From Sinonovacula constricta (lineage: Eukaryota > Mollusca > Bivalvia > Cardiida > Solecurtidae): DNA of 64,000 nucleotides. Within the stretch, counting starts at the first letter, position 1, and each line of letters starts with the position of its first letter. Where the stretch lies: positions 47,058,278 to 47,122,277 of the forward strand of contig CM017567.1 of assembly GCA_007844125.1 (NCBI GenBank), given 5' to 3'. Shown one piece after another: positions 11,901-24,200 of this stretch. The notes beneath the pieces are model-generated. The model made no database searches. It was not told where the DNA came from and worked only from the letters and a program-made list of their open reading frames with translations. The position numbers and the translations under genes are program-made.

Positions 11901-14900
11901 GTTAGGGTGTCTAGCTCCCGTAAAAACCACGACAAAAGGAAAGAACAACACTTAAAACATCATTTTAAAGTGCCTTCGTTAGAAGCAGACTTCCTTTTGC
12001 TAAGCAAGTCTTTTTTGTCGCGGCCTCTTAAGAGGCATTGAAAATGGCCTTGAGAGTTCCTCACCCCAAGATAACACCTTGCTGTGAGATCGCAGCTGGA
12101 ACACTTGTATTATACACAATGATGTCAAAGGGGAGAGAAAAACAAAAAGCCCCACTTGACGCACATGGGCTTACATGACACGTCATTGGACAACATGACA
12201 TTAATCCCAACCCCTGTTCTGATACCACTGCAACCTGAGGTTGTGACACCTCTTCCAACCATTAACCTTCCACTATGATGCCATATACCAAGTTTCAATG
12301 TCTTTAAAAAAGCATAAGTGGTCAAGTGTCATTATTGTCATAAGTGCTGCTGCTGAGTTGTAACTATTGCGTTGACTCTGCCTTTCATTTACAATGCCTT
12401 GTCCTACTGGTGCTGCTGCCGACATTGTCTTTGTTTATACCAATGGAGCTGCTGACATTGTCATTGCCTTACCCTTCTGATGCTGCTGATGATATTGTCA
12501 TTGCCTTTACCACTGGAACTGCTGACATTGTCTTTGCCTTACCCTTCTGATGCTGCTGATGACATTGTCATTGCCTTACCCTTCTGATGCTGCTGATGAC
12601 ATTGTCATTGCCTATACCATAGGAGCTGCTGACATTGTCATTGCCTATACCACTGGAGCTGCCGACACTGTCATTGCATATCCCTTCTGATACTGCTGAT
12701 TACATTTTAATTGCCTTAACCATGCTGACGCTGCGGCTGTCGTAAAAATGCACAACCCTTCTGGTGCGGCTGATGTCGTTGTCTAACCATACTAGTGTGG
12801 CTGATGTCATTGCATATCCCTACTGGTGCAGTTGATGTAATTGCATAAACCTACTGGTGCGGTTGATGTCATTTCCTATCTCTTCTGGTGGGGCTAATGT
12901 CCTTAACTAACCCCACTGGTGCGGCTGATGTAATTGTATAACCCTTCTGGTGCGGTTGATGTCATTGCCTAACCCTTCTGGTGCGGTTGATGTCATTGCC
13001 TTACCCTTCTGGTACGGTTGATGTATTTGCCTATCCATACTGGTGTTGCTGCCGTTGCTTTGCCTACTGCCGCCATTACCATTGCAAAGCCCCACTCATT
13101 CTGCTAATGTTATTGCAGAGCCTTACTAATGCCACTGATGTCATTGTCATTGTACAAGGCATCTGCTGCTGCTCATTGCCTTATCCAATTCATTGGTGTC
13201 ACTGTCATTCCCCAACCATTCTGATGCTGCTGACACCACGGTCATTGCCAAACTTACTGATGCTTCTGATACTATCGGCATTGCCTGGACAAACTGATGC
13301 TGCTAGTGTCATTGCCTGACCCTACTGATGTTACTGATATAATTGTCATTGCCTGACTATACTAATGCTGTTGTTGTCATTGTCATTGCCTGACCCTACT
13401 GATGTTACTGATATAATTGTCATTGCCTGACTATACTAATGTTATTGTTGTCATTGTCATTGCCTGGCCATACTGATGCTGCTGATACTATTGTCATTGT
13501 ATAGACATACTGCTTCTGCTGTTGTCATTACATTACTCTACTGGTGCTGTTGGTGTCATTATCATTTCTTGCAATTTAGGTTGTTGTTGCTGTTGATAAT
13601 TCAGACTTAGCAAAAAATCCTTATGTCGCAGTTCACTAGAAGCAACAAAGTGCTGCCTTAAATGTTAGTGTATATCCTGAAAAGTTTACACAAATATATA
13701 GTTATTAATTTTATCATAAGCAAAGACCCACGGACTTTTGAAGACAGCTTACAATCGGAGCGCAAGCAAGAGCACTTCACTAAAGCTGGATTGACTTTCA
13801 GATAAATTGGTAACATTTGGCCTGTTTCGGCCTGAGTTCGAATTTACCACCACCCGAACGTGACGGCCGAAGAAAGACCCATGGCGTAATGAGGCATCCA
13901 GCTAAACAATCAGAATTTATGGTTAGGAATTCGAATCCTCAGTTTCTGACTGTCTTTGTTTAACCAGTCATCGTCAATTTACAGACTACATTCCTACTAG
14001 AATATGTCACTCGAAATACCTTAGCAATTTGTAAGATTTGTCCACATGCTGCCGAGTGAAAAATATTTTTTTTGGCCCTTTCCGTACACGTTCGGAAGCA
14101 TATTACTGACAGTAAAAATGCCGAAGCCTTCCGAATTCTTTATTTGTTTATTCACAACTCTTTCGATATTTTTTAAAAACAATGTCGAGCGTAACGGTGA
14201 AAAATGAACCTACTAGTATTTCGAACGACTAATGAATCAGAAATAGCACGCGTGTCTTATTGTTCCATAATAACTTATGTTTAATAACTTTTGCTTTTAG
14301 ACGCAATCAAAATACTCTTTACAAAACTAAGCACTTAACTAAGTTATTTAATTATTAAAATGTTTCGTTAGGGTGGAAGGATGCCAGTGTGTTTTTAAGA
14401 ATGAGAGAAACATCTCTTGCGGAAAACAAATCTCCAACATCTTGTCCCTTTTCATATAACTACAACCAAGGTTGTTCTGTTTTTTCTAATGTCAAGTATT
14501 CTGAATGTTCTTTCACAGTCCTCTTCCTGCATAAGTGATATATGAGTAGAAGAACGTTTCCACTGTTTCATCATAATTTTTAAGTATCTCTAAAAGGTTA
14601 ATGTTCAAGTCAAGATGTACTTTTAGCGCTTTTCTCTATATGCACAAGTGGAAACTTAAGCTGCATTAAATTAAGAAAAAAAAGGTTGTTAAGTGTTTGT
14701 TTTTTTCAAGCAGCATTAAGATTTCCTTCTTCCTGTGTGCTTCTGAAATCCAGCTTTGTCATCACTTTGGACGGTGTGGCAAGCGACATCGAGAAAAAAC
14801 GAACCTATTTCAAGCGACTAAAGAATCAAGGAATACGCGCTTATAATTTGTGCAATAATAATATATACTAAACTGTCTCTAAGCACATGTTAAAATGTTT

Positions 14901-15212
14901 TTCAAGCACCATTAAGATTTACTTCCTGCTCGAATGAAGCCTTTTTAACTTCGTGATGTATATTCGGCCATGGTTGATTCTTATTGTATGTGCACTTTTA
15001 AGTGTTGTTCTTGTGCAAACATTTTGTGCAAGTTGTTATATAATGATATTAACTTTTTAAAAAGTTAAACACTAATATTTGTCATGATGCTTGTTTATTA
15101 ATTGTATGTGCACCGACACATGTCAAGCAATATATCAATAACTTGAAAGCATAGTGTTGTTGTGCTGGCTTAAAATCAGCTGCAACACAAAACAACGCGT
15201 CTGTGTGTGTGT

Positions 15213-15263
<51 letters not shown>

Positions 15264-18200
15264 TTGTAGTAGAATTGTAAGTAGAATTGTAAGAGTTGAG
15301 TAGGTCCAACCGCCAAAGTATTTGTATTGACAGAACGGGTAATTCTCTGAACAACTCAGCCATTTTATTGTCAGAAGTATAACGCGGAGGAAAAATGAGC
15401 AAAATATAGCTGCGCCGCGATTGCAGCTATAACCAAAGACCTTGATATATTGTCTGTTGACAAGTTGATAAATGGCACAGATATAGCCATATATTAAAGA
15501 AAGTGGTCCTACCCAGACATTTGTCTGTGGTCTTTCTCCACTAAAATAGATTGACGTCGCTGTAGTGACAAGCACTTTTTCTAAACACATAGCGACCACA
15601 TTGTCCCAAAAATCAATCTACATCATGGTCGCACCATGGTACAAATCATAGCGCTAATAGTGCTGTAAGGGCAATGCTCTAAGGGCAATGTTCAAATGTC
15701 ATTGTTTTCAAAGAACGCAAAAGAATGCAATCGACATCATCCTTACAACGGTTATTCAGGAAAGAAAAGATGCCCCTCCTTAAATAGAAATTTTTAGTTC
15801 TTGACTTCAAATTTAGCGCACAAAAGCAGCAGTATATGGACAAGAACATAAAATTGGTGACACTATTGCCAAGTTCAGTGATCATGTATAGGTCACACAG
15901 TTTATCTCTTTCTTGAGGTTACACCAACGCTCTCTTCAATGGGTGTAATGCTTTATTCTACCGCGAATGGTTTTTAACATCTAAATGTATGTTGTTCTTA
16001 TTACAATTTATTCAAAATCTGATTGTCACATGTTTAACAGATTTATTTTAACATTAAAAGCTGGCCTATCACAACTGATGCGTCTAGTCTGCTTCGACAG
16101 GATATTTATTATTTCTGTTTTCGCACTACTTCCCACGGGTATAAAGACTGAAAGTCGTGCACCGACAGCAGTGCCACTCTAAGGTCATTCTATGTACCTC
16201 CGATATTCAGCTTATATAACTCTTGACTGTGTCGACACCGTCCTAAAACTTGCATAAAACATGCTCAGACTAGCATAAAAAACGGAGAATTGTACAAACT
16301 GAGGCCGCTTGAAATATTTACAAAAACACATTATTTATGTTTGGCCCAGTACACGTTGGTTTGCTGTGCACGCGATTCATTTTATATTAGTGTGCAAAAT
16401 ACAACTTAATACGTTTAACTATGGATACAATGTCTCCTTCAGAAACCAGAACATTGTAATAAAAACACTAAAGTCGTACATCGATTGCACGCTGACTCTA
16501 AGGTCATTCTTAGTGTCTCGGATTTTCAGACAGCATCATCCTTTACGGTATCGACACCGTCCCGGGCATAAGACACCGGCCGCAATAGCACAGGTGGTAG
16601 AGCGTCGGCTTGCGGATCGGGAGGTCGTGGGTTCGAACCCCGGCCGGGTCAAACCAAAGACTTTAAAGTTGGTAGTAGTGGCTTCCCTCCTAACGCTCGG
16701 GGCTTAGGGGACAGCATAACGCCTGACTCGTCGGTGTCAGTATAATGGATCGGCCGGGTTCAGTCCCTGGGCACCTCATAAGTACCCCTGTGCTTTAATG
16801 ATAGAAATGTCGCTGTGCAGTATCGGCAAAAATGCCGGCTAATCCCATCCCATCCCCGAGCATAAGACATGCTCAGAGTATCGCCAATAAGGGAAACTTT
16901 TCGAAGGGGTTAAAAAAATATTGTCAAAATCAGTCTATTCATATTCACTTCCCTTTTCCTTATTTTAATAAATGACAATGACAAGCATGTTTGCGATAAA
17001 AGAAGGTTTGATAAGTAAAAACAGATTTTTTTCAAATGCTCGCTTATATTACGAAATCAGCTGTTTCTCACTATTCCTCTTCCCTGATCAGAAAAGTTAA
17101 TACAGACGTTATTTCTGTTTGGCTCAATTAACATATTGTTGCTCTGTACGCGATTCATTTAATATTAAAATACACAAAATACAGCTTACTAACATTGTAA
17201 GAAATAGTCTTAAAGCTAAGTCTTTAATATTTTAATATATTGATAAAGAAAACGAGGTATGCATTCTTTTATTGCATACTAATTAAATTCATTTCAGACT
17301 TCTGGTCGGTGCTCCTAATGCGACTTTGAACGATTTTGTCACCGGAGACGCCATCCATGGTCATGGAGAGGTCAGAGAATGCAAAATCAACAAAACGTCC
17401 CGACAAGACATCACGTGCTCTCACCTACAAACGAGAGATCCCGGCAATGTTTGTGGTAAGTGTAAGTGTAAGTGGACTGTTTTCATATATCAACATAAGC
17501 TAACACTTAAGTCAAGGTAAAGACGATTTTGAATATAGCAAATATTTTAGACAGTGCAAATTGCGAAAATACGACAACACTGTAAATGTTCATTCTTTTC
17601 AAATCTATAAAATAGCTATAGTAATGTAGGAGTGTGGTCCAGACAAACATCACGTAGGAACATTAAACTAAGGACAATGCCTTAAAAAAATGAAGTGTAC
17701 AGTGACGGTTCTTCTACAGTGCTCTCTGTCTCAATTAGATCTATACACCTGTGAAGTTTTAGGTCAATAGCTTTGATAACGTAGAAGTTATGCTCCGGAC
17801 AAGAAAATTAATCAAAGGGGTATAACTCCAATATCATGAAGTACAGAGTTACAGTTTCTGTGCACTGCATTTCGTCTCAATAGGGCCTATCTCTGTATCA
17901 AGTTTCAAGTCAATAGCTTTAAAAATGTAGCAAAAGAATATTAAAGAACAAAGGTGAATAACTCCAAAATTATGAAGTGCAGAATGAAAAGGGACGAAGA
18001 GCATTTTCATTCTCCAAACCTTTAGACAACACAATATTTTGTGCAAGACAGCGTGTTCACATTACATCTAGTGATCACAGGTAACATTTTATTCCAATAT
18101 ACCATGGTTTAACAAAACCTTATTTTGTTAAATTTGACCAGCTGCGTCTTAGATTCATTTTTCACATGAAAATTTAATTCACATTTTTAAACAAAATGTA

Positions 18201-21200
18201 TTACAAATGTAGTTCAATTTTACCTTCGACCTTATCACCTCACAAAAGCAACTGTAAACATTCATGTATAATTACTTCCACATTTGCTGACCCAAAAACC
18301 AATTAAGATCATTTACTTTTCATGTTTTTTAATATCCCATTAAGTTCGAGAATTGTAGACAACGAAGACACATTCTGTTACTGGTTAATCACTCTTAATT
18401 ATAAAATGAATTGAAATGTCAATAGTTTGCATATCTCAATGTCATGAAAACGCATTGCTGAAGTGATGCCCACACCCCTTCTCATTGTCCACTAATTATC
18501 ATCAGGCGGGCTCCCCCCACCCCACAATTTACCATAAGGTATAAATTACTTCATTTTTTAAAGCTACGAATCTGTTATCTTTTTTTAATCTACAATGCTA
18601 AACATAATGTGTGCATAATGTGTGCAACATAATAAAAACACTCACTCTATAATGAAAGGTTTAATGTCACTCGATTATAGTTTGTTAATATCAAGTTGTA
18701 ATATCACACTTATTCATTATGGTCATTATTTGTCTCCACTCTAATTCTATAAAAGACGCAATGCTTATCATTTAGATGGTCAAATGAAAGCCTATGCCTT
18801 GGTTTTCTCTTAACCGACCAAGCACAAATCAATAAAGCCTAGGCAGATGGTGTAGATCTAGATACGCCAGCACCCAACAGTCAGGATCTGCACTTTTTGC
18901 TATTAATTTTTAACCAAAATTGCATAAGCTTGTTTGAAAAGTGTATACAAAAACCAGTTGCTATTAAAAAGTTAAGTAGGTTGAGCTTTTTGTGATTGGC
19001 TAAGGGTTAAGCTGACTACTCAAACTGCTTAACCACAGACCTTATTTACCATGACATCTGATCATCCGAGGTTTCTAGGCCAAAACATATATTTTAATGG
19101 GACAATCTACAATTTAAAGCTTTGATAATAGTATTTATTAATCATACTGGCACTAATAGTTTATGAAAACAGGCTTAGGGCTTCTACAGTCTCTTATATT
19201 TTCTTTTTGCTGATAAAATTTTAAAATTTATGAAACTTTTAGATAATGAAACGTAAAACAACATTAAGAATTTTATATGAAAGAAAATAGAACTGGTGAT
19301 CTTGCAATGAAACTTTTAAATTAAAAGAATTATGAAACCTTAATAGATGGTAGATGGTAAGATTGCACGTTCACAGAAAATGAACTGAATTGGTGAAAGG
19401 TCCACAGAAAGGGCATAATTTCATTGTTGTAAGCATGTCAACATGAACAATTACTCTGAAACGGAACATTTCAGCTATTGATGAGATGTTTTTCAGTAAT
19501 GTTTTCACCACTAAAATTACACAGAAAGTGTTCATCATCTGGGTCTCCATGTTTATGAAGTTTGTTGTCCTTGTGTGCTCTCTAATGGTACCTTGTGTTT
19601 CTGAGAACAACATAAAGTTGGAATTATTGTTCATTTGTTTCTATTTTTCATTCATCCATCTGTATTATTTTACAAAGAAAATGCTTTAAAAGGCAAACGG
19701 CGGTAGAGGTCTTATTTATTGTCTACTTCTAAGTCAATGCTGATGCCGCAAACTTCACTGTTTCACCACCTGGTGGGTTGGGTTTATTCCCAAAACCTGT
19801 TACAGCAACCAAACATATAGGGGCTAGGAAATCATGCTCATTGTCTTTTTATTCTTTGCAAGTACCTATTTAAATACAATGATGAAGGTGAAGAATTTGG
19901 ATTTAATTCTAAATAAAAGAGGTAGTTTAAATCCTTTATAAAATTAAATCTAATGCTTACCCAACCAACATTTAAACCATATACCTCAATTTTGAAGTCA
20001 TTATCATGCACCTTAAAACATATGCCTATATGACCAGTTATAACATCATTCAACAAAAGATGTTGTTGTTATGTTTGTCAAAATATCTTTGTAATTTACT
20101 ATCATATGCATGTGTAAGAAAAGAACATGTCATGTCTAAATGCCTTAGCATGTTATTAATTTGACAACAGTTATATTCATTCAATACTGAAGCAATACAT
20201 GAAGAAAGACTTTGATCTCACTGTACAATTAAAGTAAAATAGTACATGGTAAATTCCATCTATGTCTATAGATTACAACTAAATATATGTTATAATCAAA
20301 AGAAACGATAAAAAGTGATGAAATCGTTTTCAAATATTTAACAATATTGTAAATAGACTTACTTTTGTAATTGTCGTTTTTGGCATGATATTCTTTTCAA
20401 CCAAAATACATGTAATTAGCTTTTGGGGTGAATAATCACAGTTTTTAAAGCAAAACAAAACAAAAAACAAAATAAAAACAATAACAATACAAACTACCAA
20501 CTAATGGCCTTAATTTGTACAGGAATTGTTTAGAAAGTATCTATCCAGACTACAGAGGCACCTGTGTGAGATTCCGACACACAGATAGGTTTGAGTTCCA
20601 GTCCTTCATACATTTTAAGAATGTCATCCAGCTCCGTTTCTTTTTATTGAAATTAGAGAATATTCAAATTCGTTTGCGAACAAAAGATATGAATAATTAC
20701 TCTTTTAATAAAATATTAAGTTAGAGATTTTATTAGTATTGGTATAAACCTAATACAAAACATATACATGTACCAATACTGAGTACGTCTAATTATGTGA
20801 TGGGTATATTATACTCACAATAGATCAAGTTCAAAGGTGAACTAGGAAATGTAATAAGACACTGATAATGTGCATATTTATTTGGAATTGTATATGTAAT
20901 TTGAACATAATTACCATGTTCTTGGTTAACCTTTTTTCTCTTTTTTGATTCCATGTCTGGTGTCCATTCCTCATCATCGCTGTTGCTCTTTGAGGCTGGC
21001 TCAGTGTAACGTTTCTGCAGCATTTGGCCTTTCTTACTTTAAACATATGTCCGTTCATAGAATCTGATTTCGGAACAGGGAGATATATCATAAGTTATTT
21101 TTTAAGATGGATGAAATATACAAGATATTAACAATATCTAACATATATTACTGGGGAAAATAAAAAATATGAATGCTGTTTATTATTTAATTTATAAACA

Positions 21201-24200
21201 AAGCCTTACCTTCAACTGTAAACAGGTTATCACTTATCAGAAAATTCAAAAAGCAGTTCTAGAAACATATTTTATTAATGAACGTTTTCCTAAGAAATGC
21301 AGATATATTTTCAACAGATAAAAAGACATGTAGATGGCGAGCTTTTAAAAACCATATACTGAACGTTAAATTCTAGCTACTCCTAAAATTAAACATTCTT
21401 CTGTATTCATGTAGCTACATTTGACTGAAGTAAAATTATTGATACAACTGAACATTTGTGCTGGGAAAGGCAATGAAATATATACCTATATGAAGCATTA
21501 TTTCATTTTGTGCTATGTTCTTGTAACGTCTCTGCTGATCTGGTCCCATTTCTTCTAGCTCCTTCTTGCTGAAGTACTTGCTTAAGTCAACATCCTTTAA
21601 AGATTAAACTTGTTCTCCTATTTGAGTGAAGGCAGGTTCTATAAATTGAAAACATCTTCGATATATATATATATATATATATAGTCTTTCAAATTAAACC
21701 ATATTACCATTATAATTAAAATTTGTTCTTCTGTAATTATTCTTTAATGTTTTTATGGGTTATGGGTTATTTGTAAATGTGTTGTATTATAAATATTTTA
21801 TTATAACTTTTTCATATTATTAATATGTTTTAATGTCAATGTTGTTAACGGACATCAGTTTGAATCTAGCTTCTTCCAGGTGACTTGCGGTCTACCAGTG
21901 GTTCTACCCAGACATTTGTCTGGGGACATTGCTATAAGGATCATAATTCACTATAATGATCATAATTGGTCACATTGCATTGTATTTCCAAAAATCTAAT
22001 CTAGAATAGAGACATAAAGAACAAATGACTTTAAAATACATTAATTTATATAATGCGTAAAGGTACTATTCGACATTTTGGACAAAATTTCTCTCATGCA
22101 TATAAATTGCTGTTACCTAAAACCTTAAAAAATCTTTAAATGCTGTTTATTTGTAACTCATATTCATGTTAAAAGCATAGCACCCGATTTGTCCTTAAAA
22201 AGGATTTCCTATCTAAGTCATGCTGCACAGTTAGCTCGTATAAATTAAAAAACGTCAATATGTGACCAGTTTCTTTTGCGGTCAATGTCTGTAAGACTTG
22301 TATATGACCTTCTTCGATATATTTTAACACTCTCATTTTAGAGAAAAAGTCTAATTTTGTCATTTTTTGTATTTTATACTACCTTCCACATAGTATAGAT
22401 CTACTGCATGCTACAAAAATACTGATATTATTATCAAAACATGGAAATCAAACTTTTAAAAGACTTCCAGATTCATTCCTTCTTATTTAAAACTTGCAGC
22501 AGTCTTTAAATTTTAGCTGAACAGTTTGCTATGAGATTAAAAAAAAGAGAAAAAAAAAGATATTGCATAAGTTTATTTGCTTTTAATAAAAGCAGGTAAA
22601 ACATTGTCGCACTCAACAGTTCCACAGTTTAGATAAAGCGCGTTATAACTCGTGTATTTGTTTGATCAAGTTCGCTTACACTTTCAATGCCAGGTCTGAA
22701 GATAGCGGAAAACAATAAAAATCTTTCGAAAACACGCCTAACCGGATTCAGTTTGATTAATTATGACTATTTTATATAATATCACCTGATTTTGTAAGTC
22801 TGAACAGCGATAACCTACTTTAATAAATCTAAATCTGTGGTATCTGTATTTTTGATGATCCAAAATTAAGCAGACGAATTTCAAACTTCCGGTAATTTTG
22901 TATCCCCTCAGGGTGTCAACAATCAAAGCGCTGTTGGCACTGTCACATTCGAAGCATTATTGCATAATACGGGACCCTTAGCATATTCATGTACTCCTTA
23001 AATAAAAACAGTTTTGTTTTAATCAAGTCATGCCTCGCCAACGGCCAAATTTAAGAAAACACGATAAAACAGTGCGATTTTTGCCTACCATACATAATCA
23101 AAAGCTGGGGTAGCCAGTTTTTACATTGGTACTTTAGTTCCGCCATCTGTTTCAACATAAATATAATATACCCGCCTTGCTTTCCTGGCAGTATCGCCAG
23201 TATGCTTTTATGTATTTTACGGCATGACTTTGATGCTTTGCATGAACTTGTAGTGTTACAAATGTAAATATATTTTCTCCGTTTGCAGAGAAATTGTCTC
23301 GCAACTACATTGGGAGCTACTGCGAAAGTAACATGCGAATGGGAATGACACTGTCGGTAAACCCGAAATACGACAAACTTATGTACAATATATCTTACGT
23401 ACCTTTAGTGACGGTAGGTATAAATGGTTACTAAGATTTCTGTTTGTTGTACATTGCTCTCTCTCTCTCTCTCCCTTCTCTCTTTCTCTTTTTTCTCTTC
23501 TTTTTTCTTTCTCCCTCTCTCACTCCATTCTTTTTGGCCCATCTCTCTCTTCATCATCTCCTTCCTCTTCTCCATTCTTTCGTTCCTTACCGTTTTTCTC
23601 CATCTTCTTCTTTTCTCTTTCTAATGAAACATGTAGGTTACAACACAATGATTTTAAATTATGCAACTGTCTTGATAGCAAAAACTATATTTCAGCCGAA
23701 TTCTAAGCTCTGCGTGAAAGTCATTCTATGTCACTCTACCCGTGTGTTTACCCCTTGGCTGCATTTGTTTTATAATCTTAAGATTCAGTTAACACTTAAC
23801 CGTAAAAATATTCATATTCTTCATATAGGACTGATATAACATTGTAAGATATATTATACGCTTAACATAGTCTGGCCTTGCTAAGAGTTACACTTGACAT
23901 ATTTTGTTTCTCCTTACCGGTTTGTCTATTTATCGTCACCTTCACTGTTCAGAATATTATATAAACTTTGAAATTATGTGTCAGTGTTTTCTTGTATTTT
24001 ACTTTGGCTCAGGTCTGTGCACCACTATGGAAGAACACGAACGAAGGACTGACATCCTATCACAACTGGAATTATGGCATGTGCCTAAGGATGAGGGATG
24101 ACCTGAAAGTTCAGAACTGTAATGCAATCTCTACAGCCCAGGAATATGGGTAAACCACATTTCCACTTATAGGTGTAACATGCTAGCTATAACCCCGACC

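Larger units (their letters stand above)
20530..21594 (-). pseudogene. PRDM9-like N-terminal fragment (KRAB-related), antisense in integrin intron 2
   Basis: Three minus-strand exon-like pieces follow each other: A at 21,594-21,486, B at 21,063-20,915 and C at 20,639-20,530 with a stop. A encodes DLSKYFSKKELEEMG then RRYKN and LHIG, very close to the KRAB-related box of PRDM9 (IYFTKEEWAEMG, RYRNV, ITIG). B encodes KVRKAK and then SDDEEWTP, matching the PRDM9 stretch SDEEWTP after its KRAB box. PRDM9 is a meiotic histone methyltransferase, but I see no SET domain or zinc fingers nearby. With the natural acceptor, piece B has 149 nt and its second half is one frame off. The locus is therefore a broken copy, a truncated gene with an unusual acceptor, or a sequence error. 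No first exon was found. Confidence 0.55.

Noticed and set aside
15082..15599. Two minus-strand open frames of 106 and 154 codons with HTHT runs
   Set aside because: Both depend on the (GT)n microsatellite and show no conserved motif.
16590..16660. A functional tRNA gene at the A-box/B-box pair
   Set aside because: The spacing and arms do not give a clean cloverleaf, and the target-site duplications and long tail show a SINE.
19480..19600. Minus-strand frame reading HKDNKLHKHGDPDDEHFLCN
   Set aside because: It looks somewhat coding, but no family was recognised and no paired splice sites of matching phase were found.
19740..19815. Minus-strand frame reading FGNKPNPPGGETVKFAASAL after an ACAG acceptor
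   Set aside because: Its phase could follow PRDM9-like exon B, but it does not resemble the expected next domain, and exon C at 20,530-20,639 is nearer with a fitting phase.
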